Source of the DNA: CAYJDG01 sp964368875
Lineage (GTDB): Bacteria; Pseudomonadota; Alphaproteobacteria; Micavibrionales; Micavibrionaceae
NCBI GenBank assembly: GCA_964368875.1
Contig: CAYJDG010000048.1
Span: forward strand, 1 to 16,166
DNA: 16,166 nucleotides
Direction of reading: 5' to 3'
This document shows positions 1 through 6,842 of the stretch, one piece after another. A program made the position numbers and the translations under genes. How positions within the stretch are numbered: position 1 is the stretch's first letter; each line of letters begins with the position of its first letter. The notes below the pieces were generated by a model. It saw only the letters and a program-made list of their open reading frames with translations, made no database searches and was not told where the DNA came from.

Positions 1-593
1 TGCACTTCCTGCCCGATGTCTATGTGACGTGCGAAGAATGCGACGGCAAACGCTATAACCGCGAAACGCTGGAAGTGAAGTACAAGGATAAATCGATCAG
101 CGACGTGCTGGACATGTCGATTGAAGATGCCGCAGCGTTCTTCAAGGCCGTGCCATCGATCCGTGAAAAGCTGGAACGCCTTAAAGATGTCGGCCTTGGC
201 TATATCAAGGTCGGGCAACCCGCGACGACGCTCTCGGGCGGGGAAGCCCAGCGCGTCAAACTCGCCAAGGAACTGGCGAAACGCGCAACCGGACAGACGC
301 TTTATATTCTTGATGAACCGACCACCGGTTTGCATTTCGAAGATGTGAAGACGCTGCTCGAAGTGCTGCACAAGCTGACCGATCAGGGCAACACCATGGT
401 CGTGATCGAACACAACCTCGACGTCATCAAAACCGCCGACTGGATCCTCGATATCGGCCCCGAAGGCGGCTCAGGCGGCGGTCAGATTATCGCGACCGGA
501 ACGCCCGAGGATATTGCAGCGGTCAAGAAGAGCTATACCGGGCAGTTTTTGGCGCCGATGCTGAGTGCGAATAAAGCCCGTAAAAAGGCCTGA
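1..593 (+). CDS. uvrA: UvrA, excinuclease ABC subunit A (C-terminal part)
   Basis: This is the last ~197 codons of UvrA, the DNA-damage-sensing ATPase of nucleotide excision repair; the gene begins outside the window and the reading frame enters at base 3. The fragment opens with HFLPDVYVTCEECDG, the second half of the C-terminal zinc module with its CxxC, followed by GKRYNRETLEVKYK, which is almost invariant in UvrA. It then carries the second ATPase half: the ABC signature LSGGEAQRVKLAKEL, the Walker B LYILDEPTTGLHFED, and the His-loop VVIEHNLDVIKTADWILDIG followed by PEGGSGGG. The end at ...FLAPMLSANKARKKA is the usual place for UvrA to stop. The TGA stop (591-593) lies directly against the stop of the convergent CBS-domain gene, with no base between them. 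Identification is secure; only the N-terminal part is unseen. Confidence 0.97.
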   Translation, partial: HFLPDVYVTCEECDGKRYNRETLEVKYKDKSISDVLDMSIEDAAAFFKAVPSIREKLERLKDVGLGYIKVGQPATTLSGGEAQRVKLAKELAKRATGQTLYILDEPTTGLHFEDVKTLLEVLHKLTDQGNTMVVIEHNLDVIKTADWILDIGPEGGSGGGQIIATGTPEDIAAVKKSYTGQFLAPMLSANKARKKA

Positions 594-1898
594 TTATTCT
601 GCCTGTACGTCTTCTTCAAGCTTCCTAATCAGCACCTTATCAATGCGGTGGCCGTCGATGTCCATGACTTCGAAGGCGTAGCCTTTGTATTCGAACATCT
701 GTCCCGGTTTGGGCACGGCGTGATAATGATTGAGGATATATCCGGCGAGGGTGTGGAATTTATCGTTGCCAAGCTTTTCATTGAGGCCGATTTCTTCCAG
801 TGCATGGTCGATCAGGATACTGCCGTCCATCAGCCAGCTGCCGTCTTCACGGACGATGACTTCGTCGCCCATATCGCCGTCGTCGTTCACACCGCCCGTA
901 ATAATAGCCAGAATATCAGTCAGGGTGATGATCCCGGCGAACGACCCATGTTCATCGACGATGATCGCAAAATGGATCGGCGAGGCCCGCAACCCTTCGA
1001 GGACCATCATCGCGTCTGCGCTGTCGGGGAAGACCGGGGCTTCGACAAGGATTTCGCGCAGCTTCAACGGCTTACCTGCAAGCACGCGGTTGAGAATATC
1101 CTTGATGTGGACGATACCGAGGATTTTATGTTCGTTTTCATGGTCGCGCACGGGGAAGCGTGAATACCCATGCTCGGCCATCGCGGTTTTGAACTCTTCA
1201 ATGGTGGCATCGCAATCAAGTGACGTGACATCGACACGCGGCTTCATGAAGGCGCGGATCGGTTTATCGCCAAGTAGCATAACGCCGCTCAGCATCGTGC
1301 TTTCGCTTTCGTCGAAGACACCGAAGTCGGCCCCCTCTTCGATCATGGCGCTGACCTCTTCCTGCGTGACCGTCGATTCCGGTTTGTCCCCGGCGCGGAT
1401 CAGCCAGAGCACGAAGCTGGAGGATTTATTGAGCACCCACACCACCGGCCAGGTCAGGCGCGAGAGGAGATAAATCAGCGGCGTGACAAACAAGGCCATG
1501 CCTTCGGGGCGGCGCAGGGCCAGTTCCTTCGGTACCAGTTCGCCGATGATCAGGGTCAGGTAGGTGATGGCGACGACGATCAGCGACACGGAGATAAATT
1601 CCGCCTGTTCGTGATGCAGGCCGAATTGCTCGAAATAGATCGTCACATAATCGGCGAGCGTCGCGCCGGAAAACGCGCCCGCAAGAATGCCAATCAGGGT
1701 GATGCCGATCTGCACGGTTGGCAGGAAGCGCCCGGTGTCTTCGGAAAAGGCAAGCGCCCGGGCTGCATTCTGGCTGCCCTCGTCGGCGAGTTTGCGCAGG
1801 ACATTTTTTCTGGATGACACAATAGCAAGTTCCGACATCGAAAAAACGCCGTTGAGGACAATCAGCAGGAAGATGACGATAATTTCGAAAATGGGCAT
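594..1898 (-). CDS. CNNM/CorC-HlyC family membrane protein (DUF21-CBS-CBS-CorC_HlyC)
   Basis: This 434-residue inner-membrane protein has the layout of the hemolysin-C/CorC/CNNM family, some members of which move or sense Mg2+ or Co2+; the substrate here is unknown. The DUF21 transmembrane module spans about residues 1-200. It begins with a hydrophobic helix (3-20) and includes FLPTVQIGITLIGILAGAFSG (58-78) and the hallmark IIGELVPKELALRRPE (117-132). A CBS pair follows at about 215-335, with the family phrases MKPRVDVTSLD, GYSRFPVRD and ILGIVHIKDIL. The CorC_HlyC domain at about 348-430 has FHTLAGYIL. Length and order are normal for the family. The ATG start gives a first helix directly at the N-terminus; no good Shine-Dalgarno is seen. 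It lies 32 bases downstream of the channel gene on the same strand, so the two are probably cotranscribed. Confidence 0.92.
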   Translation of the reverse strand: MPIFEIIVIFLLIVLNGVFSMSELAIVSSRKNVLRKLADEGSQNAARALAFSEDTGRFLPTVQIGITLIGILAGAFSGATLADYVTIYFEQFGLHHEQAEFISVSLIVVAITYLTLIIGELVPKELALRRPEGMALFVTPLIYLLSRLTWPVVWVLNKSSSFVLWLIRAGDKPESTVTQEEVSAMIEEGADFGVFDESESTMLSGVMLLGDKPIRAFMKPRVDVTSLDCDATIEEFKTAMAEHGYSRFPVRDHENEHKILGIVHIKDILNRVLAGKPLKLREILVEAPVFPDSADAMMVLEGLRASPIHFAIIVDEHGSFAGIITLTDILAIITGGVNDDGDMGDEVIVREDGSWLMDGSILIDHALEEIGLNEKLGNDKFHTLAGYILNHYHAVPKPGQMFEYKGYAFEVMDIDGHRIDKVLIRKLEEDVQAE

Positions 1899-1930
1899 GA
1901 GAGTTCTAGTTTACCTTTCAGGTGGGAAAT

Positions 1931-2710
1931 TTATGCATCGCCATCCGAAGGGATGTTGAGGACTTTGCCGCAGTGTTTGCAATGTATAGCATCATTTTCG
2001 TGCCAGAACAGGCCGCAGTCGTCGCAGTTAAACCGCACCTTGGCCGGGCGAAAGATGCTTTTGAGCAATCTTAAAAACAGCGACACGCCGCAGATCATGA
2101 TAACCACCGAAAGCAAGCGTCCTATATTGCCTTGCAGGGTGATGTCGCCAAAACCCGTGGTCGTCAGGGTGGTGACGGTGAAATACATCGCATCCAGAAA
2201 ATTGCCGATATTCTTATTGATGCCAACCTGCGTGATGAAAACGATCTGGGTCATCAGGAAAATAAACACGCACATATGCGTTGCACTGACGATCAGGTCT
2301 TCGTTCTTGCGAAAATAATTTGAATCTTTTCTCAGACGTTCCAGCACATGATACGAGCGCAAGAACCGCAACACGCGCAAGGCCCGCAGGAACGCCAAGT
2401 TCCCACCCACCAGCGGCGCGAGGAATGATAGCGTTGCGACCAGATCGGCAATGTTAAGGGGGTTGATGAAAAAGGACGGCTTTTTCTCGGCGAGCCATAA
2501 CCGGGCGCTATAATCAGTCAGGACATACAGACCGAAAACAAAATCGAGATATTCGATCCATGTCTGGCCATAAAAAAACGTCGATACAACCAGAAAGCCA
2601 ATGGTGATGATATCGATGAGCAGGATGGCATAGCGAAAACGGTCGGACCGCTCGGAGGTGCCCTCATACAGGTCGCGGATCTTGGCTTTCAAGGTAACGG
2701 GGGACGGCAT
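1931..2710 (-). CDS. Voltage-gated-type potassium channel subunit with C-terminal zinc ribbon
   Basis: This 259-residue, six-transmembrane ion channel subunit probably forms K+-selective tetramers in the inner membrane. S1 is at about 27-47 and S2 at about 54-72. S3 (about 84-100) carries Asp89. S4 is an unmistakable voltage sensor with Arg at every third position (R109, R112, R115, R118), followed by RLRK. The pore segment has the selectivity filter TTTGFGD at 183-189, a normal GFG variant of GYG, and S6 covers about 196-218. The tail holds four cysteines in two CxxC pairs (C229/C232 and C244/C247), the pattern of a rubredoxin-like zinc ribbon. A TGGAG Shine-Dalgarno sits four bases before the ATG. 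It is probably the first gene of an operon with the CBS-domain membrane protein, and it is divergent from the unknown gene at 2814. The channel family is secure; ion selectivity and gating are inferred. Confidence 0.9.
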   Translation of the reverse strand: MPSPVTLKAKIRDLYEGTSERSDRFRYAILLIDIITIGFLVVSTFFYGQTWIEYLDFVFGLYVLTDYSARLWLAEKKPSFFINPLNIADLVATLSFLAPLVGGNLAFLRALRVLRFLRSYHVLERLRKDSNYFRKNEDLIVSATHMCVFIFLMTQIVFITQVGINKNIGNFLDAMYFTVTTLTTTGFGDITLQGNIGRLLSVVIMICGVSLFLRLLKSIFRPAKVRFNCDDCGLFWHENDAIHCKHCGKVLNIPSDGDA

Positions 2711-2813
2711 GACGCTCCAGGGGGTTGCGGGTCAGGCCTTATTAAAGCGTAAAACCCTGTGGCAAAACAGCAGAAAGACTTGCATTGACCAAATTCATAT
2801 GTAAATTTTTTAT

Positions 2814-3611
2814 ATGCCTGACCCTGAGTTGACTGCGCAAGACCTCAGACTAATCAAATGGGCCTACACATCGGCACCGATGTTTGGGCTCAAAGCGGAA
2901 CACACCTTTAATTTTCCTGCCTATGTTCGCGGCACGCATGCGGAACTACTGTTCCGGGTTGCGGCGGAGTGCGGCACTTTGCTTGACCAGCACGAAGACG
3001 ATCCCTCAGGGCTAAGTTTTACCAAGGCCGATGCGTGGAGTCTGGTGCAGGGGTATCTGCAGATCGTCCTGCTCAAAGACCAGTCAGAAATGCCCGAAAT
3101 TTCCCGCGTGGCCTTTCAGCAAATGGCCGAGGCCCTGACCCGTATTTACGACCAGCATTATCACACGACCCAAATCATGTCGGTTAACATGGAGGTTGCT
3201 TTCGCGCAGGCGGCGATGATCCGCTCGGATCTCGAAGCTGCACTTGAGAACGGCGAAGTCGACACCCTGATTGATCATTACGCAGATAAGCTGGGGTTTG
3301 ACTTGCCAGAGACGCAGACAGGACGCGTCGTACCGCTGAATGAAAAACGGCGGCGGCAGGAATTGACGCAAACTTTTGCCGCGACCTACCACGCCCGCGC
3401 ACCGCAGACGGTCGAGGACCTGATCGGATGGCTGGATACGCCCTCGGACCTTGCAGAAGCGGAAAGCCGGCTGGGCGATCCGGTGGTTCTTGAGAGAAAA
3501 ATGCGCCACACCAAAGCGCTGGCCTACCTCACGACAAGTCTGGAGGAGGCGTTCAACGGCCCCGCTCCCGTATCCCGGGTTCTGCCCTTTAGAGAGCAAC
3601 GTGCGCCTTAG
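2814..3611 (+). CDS. Conserved-looking soluble protein of unknown function, 265 aa
   Basis: I do not recognise this gene. It encodes a 265-residue protein with no signal peptide and no membrane segment. It is rich in predicted helix and acidic overall, with a basic patch NEKRRRQE around residues 177-184 and a Pro/Arg-rich end. The first 25 residues (LTAQDLRLIKWAYTSAPMFG) and the FPAYVRGTHAELLFRVAAECG stretch look like the start of a folded helical domain. There are no cysteine clusters, nucleotide-binding loops or obvious catalytic motifs. Coding status is supported by the full-length open frame with normal codon use and by its exact 4-base end overlap with the convergent UPF0178 gene. The ATG at 2814 has no Shine-Dalgarno, only a T-rich run before it. 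A possible -35 (TTGACC at 2785) would place transcription start at or past this ATG, so a start further in, such as the TTG at 2829, is possible. Confidence 0.75.
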   Translation: MPDPELTAQDLRLIKWAYTSAPMFGLKAEHTFNFPAYVRGTHAELLFRVAAECGTLLDQHEDDPSGLSFTKADAWSLVQGYLQIVLLKDQSEMPEISRVAFQQMAEALTRIYDQHYHTTQIMSVNMEVAFAQAAMIRSDLEAALENGEVDTLIDHYADKLGFDLPETQTGRVVPLNEKRRRQELTQTFAATYHARAPQTVEDLIGWLDTPSDLAEAESRLGDPVVLERKMRHTKALAYLTTSLEEAFNGPAPVSRVLPFREQRAP

Positions 3612-4060
3612 CGTTTCGCTTTGGTGATAAATTTATCGAGCTGGTTGGCGAAGGCTTCGCGGTCTTTGGCAGAAAAGGCTGGCGGGCCGCCGCCCTCTTC
3701 GATCAGACCACCGCGTAAACTATCCATGAAATTCCGCCGGGCGAGGATCGGGCCGATATTGTCGGCGGTATAGAGCTCGCCGCGCGGATTAAGCGCGGTT
3801 GCGCCCTTCTCGACCGCGAATGCCGCGAGCGGAATATCCGCAGTCACCACCAGATCCCCCGCCGCGCAAAGTTCCACAATCCGCGCATCAGCCACATCAA
3901 AGCCCGCTTCGACCTGAAGCATTTTTAGGTTCGGCAGCCGCGGCAGATTGAGATAGGAATTGGCGACGAACACCATCTCAACCCCGGTGCGCTCGGCCAC
4001 ACGGTAGAGAATTTCCTTCACACCCTTGGGCGTGGCATCGGCATCGACGTAGATTTTCAT
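3608..4060 (-). CDS. UPF0178 (YaiI/YqxD, DUF188) family protein
   Basis: This 150-residue protein matches the usual length and shape of the YaiI/YqxD family, whose members adopt a PIN-like nuclease fold by structure-based classification but have no settled biochemical function. The signature N-terminus MKIYVDADATPKGVKEILYR carries the paired Asp residues (D6, D8). The middle has VEAGFDVADARIVELCAAGDLVVTADIPLAAFAVEKGA, and the end has NPRGELYTADNI followed by the Gly/Pro-rich GGLIEEGGGPPAFS. These are all family hallmarks. Its TAA stop overlaps the stop of the convergent unknown gene by four bases (TTAG). The start region has no strong Shine-Dalgarno, and it lies just downstream of the palindromic repeat and tRNA-Leu on the same strand, so read-through from the tRNA promoter is possible. 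Family assignment is firm; function is unknown. Confidence 0.93.
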   Translation of the reverse strand: MKIYVDADATPKGVKEILYRVAERTGVEMVFVANSYLNLPRLPNLKMLQVEAGFDVADARIVELCAAGDLVVTADIPLAAFAVEKGATALNPRGELYTADNIGPILARRNFMDSLRGGLIEEGGGPPAFSAKDREAFANQLDKFITKAKR

Positions 4061-4079
4061 GGGTTTGTTCCAATTCGTC

Positions 4080-4174
4080 CGCCTTCGTTTCTTCGAAACT
4101 ACGGCGAGACAGCCTCCGCTTCGCTGCTCGTTTCAGCTAGGCTTGCCGAGCCGAAGCTCGCAGAGCGTAGGCTG
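4080..4174. repeat. Intergenic palindromic repeat with two hairpins
   Basis: Two ordered dyads fill the gap between tRNA-Leu and the UPF0178 gene. The first (4080-4106) reads CGCC-3-GTTTC-TTC-GAAAC-3-GGCG, a nested, perfectly spaced palindrome. The second is centred on CGAGC-CGAA-GCTCG (4147-4160), which on the minus strand makes a UUCG-type tetraloop hairpin. It is framed by CAGCCT (4110-4115) and AGGCTG (4169-4174), with a further AGGCT at 4139. No T-run follows, so it is not a standard terminator. The arrangement resembles the short, mobile intergenic palindromic elements of alphaproteobacterial genomes; that classification is from memory and unproven. It runs into the encoded CCA of the tRNA. 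Confidence 0.65.
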
Positions 4175-4256
4175 GTGCCCCTGGTCGGACTCGAACCAAC
4201 ACACCTTGCGGTACCTGATTTTGAGTCAGGCGCGTCTACCATTTCACCACAGGGGC
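4173..4256 (-). tRNA. tRNA-Leu(CAA)
   Basis: Reading the minus strand gives an 84-base tRNA including an encoded CCA. The acceptor stem is GCCCCTG paired with CAGGGGC, with discriminator A. The anticodon stem CCTGA/TCAGG closes the loop CTCAAAA, giving anticodon CAA, which reads the UUG leucine codon. A variable arm ACC-GCAA-GGT of the class II kind is present, as is a T arm GTTGG-TTCGAGT-CCGAC. The long variable arm and the D-loop TGGTGAAATGGTAGACGCG fit tRNA-Leu. The 3' CCA (4173-4175) abuts the palindromic repeat. The nearest upstream gene on the same strand is the HTTM-DCC gene, but a separate promoter lies between them. Confidence 0.96.
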
Positions 4257-4272
4257 TTCCTATAAGTGGCAA

Positions 4273-4300
4273 AACATACAGGGTTCCGGCCCAGAATCAA
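4273..4300 (-). promoter_or_regulatory. Likely sigma-70-type promoter for tRNA-Leu
   Basis: On the minus strand, TTGATT (4295-4300) and TATGTT (4273-4278) are 16 bases apart, which would start transcription near 4266, about ten bases before the mature tRNA. The position is right for a stable-RNA promoter, and the match is four of six to each hexamer. It sits just after the stop of the HTTM-DCC gene. Confidence 0.45.
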
Positions 4301-4311
4301 GAGTTTTGCGT

Positions 4312-5565
4312 TTACTCTGTAAATCGCGCCCGAAACTCGGGTATGAGAACGGGACATAGCCCCTGAGGAGTCGGCGCAAGGCGTTTACGAACTTTACCCA
4401 CCCCGTCATAGACCAGATCGCGCAAGACTGCGGGGACGCACCACAGTAAAAAGCCAATCGGACGCCACAGCCCCTGCATCGCCATAAGCATCTGGGCGAC
4501 GGCTGAGGATTTCAGGTAAGTTGAACCATCATTCATCCGCAGGACGATGCTATCCGGGAGGGCCGCAATTTCGGCTTCAGTGAAGAATGTTTTCAGGTGG
4601 CTGCCCTGCAAGGGAGCGAAGCTAAAAATATTCTGTTTATCTTCTGCCAAAAGAAATCTGACGATGGTATGACAAAAACCGCATTCGCCATCGTAAAATA
4701 GAGTCATTTTCTGCGCCTTCGGGTTTGCCTTTATCCACGCGGGATCGAAAGTAAACAGATGGAAGAGTAGCATAGCTGCCGTCAGATCGAAGAAATTCAA
4801 CAACAGCGCAAAGCCGATTTGTATGAGGAGCATCAAAGTCCACATGACCGGGCGCAGTTTCTTGAACAAAACAAGCGGAAGAAAGAACAACTCTATGACC
4901 AAAACTCCCCACGTTGCTAGCTTAAGAAATATCGGCGGCAACCAGAGGAAGAGATCGCGCAGAAAATAGTCTCGCGCCAAAGGGTTATTCAAAACAAATT
5001 GTATATTATCTCCAGACACCCACGAGGGGCTAAGAAGCTTGGTATATCCGCTGTAACTATAAGTCAGCGCCAGAACTATCCACGCGCCGAGGATAACATC
5101 TTGCGGCATGACCCAGCCACGCCCCAGATCATCGCGACCCTTTGCAGCATGGGAGCCATAAGCCCCTGAAGGCACGAACAGCGAGGCCAGCAACATAAAC
5201 CCCACATACGGCAAAGCAGGATTTGCAATTAGCGGATTACGTCCGAACAGAGATGCCAGCACAAAGAGGCACCACACGGCTGCCATTTTCTGACGATAGC
5301 CGGCCGTAAAGAGTAGTGAGGCGGCAACACCACTGATTACAACACCCTGCACAAACTGAGGACTGTCATTAAGAAGGAATATATTTGGGAAAAGTCCGAT
5401 CAGCGGACTAAGTCCGCCATCACTCAACATTCCCGCAGAAGAAAATACTTCAGGCGCCCATGGCACCAGATCAAGAAAATGGATGCAAAGATACAGGCCG
5501 AGCAAAATTCTGAAGAGGCTAAACTGCCCCCCAGTCCAGCCGTTTTCAAGAACAGGAAATTTCAT
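4312..5565 (-). CDS. HTTM (vitamin K-dependent carboxylase-like) membrane protein fused to a DCC thiol-disulfide domain
   Basis: This 417-residue protein is a fusion. Residues 1 to about 275 form a multi-helix HTTM domain, the membrane module related to the vitamin K-dependent gamma-carboxylase. It has the typical phrases FRILLGLYLCIHFLDL, FGRNPLIANP and VIELFFLPLVLF. At 171-185, YSGYTKLLSPSWVSG aligns with the carboxylase AGVKKLDADWVEG segment, so Lys176 falls on the lysine proposed as the catalytic base (human Lys218). Residues 287 to about 400 are a DCC (DUF393) domain with LFYDGECGFC at 289-298 and a C295xxC298 pair, expected to do thiol-disulfide chemistry. A GGAAG Shine-Dalgarno precedes the ATG by about eight bases, inside the end of the previous gene; the two genes overlap by 20 bases. 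Both domains are confident; substrate and activity are unknown, and many HTTM proteins may not be carboxylases. Confidence 0.88.
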   Translation of the reverse strand: MKFPVLENGWTGGQFSLFRILLGLYLCIHFLDLVPWAPEVFSSAGMLSDGGLSPLIGLFPNIFLLNDSPQFVQGVVISGVAASLLFTAGYRQKMAAVWCLFVLASLFGRNPLIANPALPYVGFMLLASLFVPSGAYGSHAAKGRDDLGRGWVMPQDVILGAWIVLALTYSYSGYTKLLSPSWVSGDNIQFVLNNPLARDYFLRDLFLWLPPIFLKLATWGVLVIELFFLPLVLFKKLRPVMWTLMLLIQIGFALLLNFFDLTAAMLLFHLFTFDPAWIKANPKAQKMTLFYDGECGFCHTIVRFLLAEDKQNIFSFAPLQGSHLKTFFTEAEIAALPDSIVLRMNDGSTYLKSSAVAQMLMAMQGLWRPIGFLLWCVPAVLRDLVYDGVGKVRKRLAPTPQGLCPVLIPEFRARFTE

Positions 5566-6097
5566 AATCTAACTTCCATTGGTGATGTTCGGGCAAAATC
5601 TGGCGCGGCTTAATACGGATAGTTACAGGGCCATAGACTGTAGCTGCATCAATGCCAAGTTCCCTGAGGATCGGAGCCTTATCACACAAAGCATAGCGCG
5701 AAACGGATTCGAACATCGGACGAGTGGCAGGATTGGCATACAACACTGGCCCATAAGATAACGCCGCTCCATACGCATTGCGGCGATTATATGGCCCTAG
5801 CACGCCATGGTAGTATTCCTTGGGTGTTATCCTCAAGCTATGGGGCACATGATAACTGTCTTTCCATTCGACATAGAATTCTGAGGAGTAGGTTTCGAAC
5901 CCTTCCTGCGCGGTAAAAACTTTGGGGGCTGGCGACATATGCCACGCAAGAGCAACAGCTTTAAGTGCAGGCAAGTGGCCAAGATCTCCTACGACCTGCA
6001 GGCTACCTATTGCTACAAGCAAGGCGAGGACCGGGAGACGCAACCGGTCACGCAGCTGCGGATCAATTTTTGGTTCAGTTTTTTCTGAGGACATCAT
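5546..6097 (-). CDS. Membrane-anchored protein of unknown function, 183 aa, middle gene of the HTTM operon
   Basis: I do not recognise this family. The frame is open further upstream, but that part runs antiframe through the hydroxylase gene, so I start at the first of two tandem ATGs (6097; the second is at 6094), 23 bases before the end of the hydroxylase gene. The protein has a charged N-terminus, one or two hydrophobic stretches (about 21-38 and 42-53) and then a polar domain of about 125 residues. That domain is rich in aromatic residues and has YSSEFYVEWKDSYHVPHSLRITPKEYYHGVLGPY in pieces around 70-103 and a cysteine at 138. The shape suggests an anchored domain on one face of the membrane. 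Its end overlaps the start of the HTTM-DCC gene by 20 bases, so translation is probably coupled and the products may act together. Function is unknown. Confidence 0.8.
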   Translation of the reverse strand: MMSSEKTEPKIDPQLRDRLRLPVLALLVAIGSLQVVGDLGHLPALKAVALAWHMSPAPKVFTAQEGFETYSSEFYVEWKDSYHVPHSLRITPKEYYHGVLGPYNRRNAYGAALSYGPVLYANPATRPMFESVSRYALCDKAPILRELGIDAATVYGPVTIRIKPRQILPEHHQWKLDYEISCS

Positions 6098-6818
6098 GAC
6101 CACGGAGCATTTCACCGAGACGAGTTTCACGATTATCTGAGAAGCCGCATAGGCCATCGAAATCTTTAGGATTGTTAAAAGTGCCAAACAGTATGTCCCA
6201 GAGTGGCAGATCGGAAAAATTCTGACGGTGCCATCCTTGTTTATGATGAATGCAATGGCTTTCAGGCCGCTGGAAAATAAAACCAAGCCAGTATGGCGTC
6301 CGAACATTCCAATGATAAACAAGCTCACCGATCCCAGTGAGCAGCACAGCCAGCGATGACGCTTCCGGGCCCAAGCCGAGGCCAACATGAAGAATGGCAC
6401 TGGACAGGCAGCTATTGATTAGAATTTCCATTGGGTGTTTGTAAAATGCTGTGATGATTTCAATGCGCTGAGCACTGTGGTGAATTTGGTGCAGATGGTT
6501 CCATAAAAATTGTGATTGATGCCGTGCGCGATGCCACCAGTAATAAATAAACGTAATGACGAAATATCCAAAGAACGCCCCGCCATTTACGCCGAAATAG
6601 TCTTCTGCATGCCAGAGTGCAGTGTCAGCAAACCATTTATCCCACGTATAGACTGCAATAAAAACACTCGCGACCTGAAAAAGGTTTAACAGCAGCGCCC
6701 GCGTCCACCAGCCGGACACTTGCACCCATTTACGCCCAGGCCGCCTGATCTCGACTATGATCATCAGCATTGCAATTGCAAAAACTATCCCTATAACAGC
6801 CACGGCAAACTCTTCCAT
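6075..6818 (-). CDS. Sterol desaturase / fatty acid hydroxylase superfamily protein
   Basis: This 247-residue integral membrane protein carries the di-iron histidine boxes of the superfamily. They are HRARH (96-100), HQIHH (110-114) and HCIHH (188-192), with a further His169 in ELVYHWNVRTP. Such enzymes hydroxylate or desaturate lipids, sterols or related hydrophobic substrates using O2; the substrate cannot be read from the sequence. Hydrophobic segments lie at about 4-22, 40-58, 80-95 and 132-165, with the His boxes on the cytoplasmic side in the usual model. It leads the three-gene operon and overlaps the next gene by 23 bases. The start is uncertain: the ATG at 6818 has GTGAGGA directly against it, which is too close for an ideal ribosome site, and in-frame GTG codons lie 5 and 7 codons in. 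Superfamily assignment is secure. Confidence 0.92.
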   Translation of the reverse strand: MEEFAVAVIGIVFAIAMLMIIVEIRRPGRKWVQVSGWWTRALLLNLFQVASVFIAVYTWDKWFADTALWHAEDYFGVNGGAFFGYFVITFIYYWWHRARHQSQFLWNHLHQIHHSAQRIEIITAFYKHPMEILINSCLSSAILHVGLGLGPEASSLAVLLTGIGELVYHWNVRTPYWLGFIFQRPESHCIHHKQGWHRQNFSDLPLWDILFGTFNNPKDFDGLCGFSDNRETRLGEMLRGHDVLRKN

Positions 6819-6842
6819 TCCTCACTTGCGCAAGACCTTCAA

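Noticed and set aside
648..1473. Plus-strand open frames of 171 and 247 codons
   Set aside because: They are antisense to the CBS-domain membrane protein, overlap each other in different frames, and have low-complexity or unfamiliar translations.
3084..3599. Minus-strand frame of 171 codons opposite the unknown 265-residue gene
   Set aside because: The plus-strand product has a more normal composition and ends precisely at the UPF0178 stop; the minus frame would overlap it and has no ribosome site that I can see.
4081..4174. Rho-independent terminator after tRNA-Leu
   Set aside because: The hairpins there are strong but no T-run follows either of them; I call it a palindromic repeat instead.
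6098..6400. Upstream extension of the 183-residue gene by about 101 codons to an ATG at 6400
   Set aside because: It would lie wholly inside the hydroxylase gene on the same strand in another frame, including its third His box; the tandem ATGs at 6094-6097 fit a coupled operon start.
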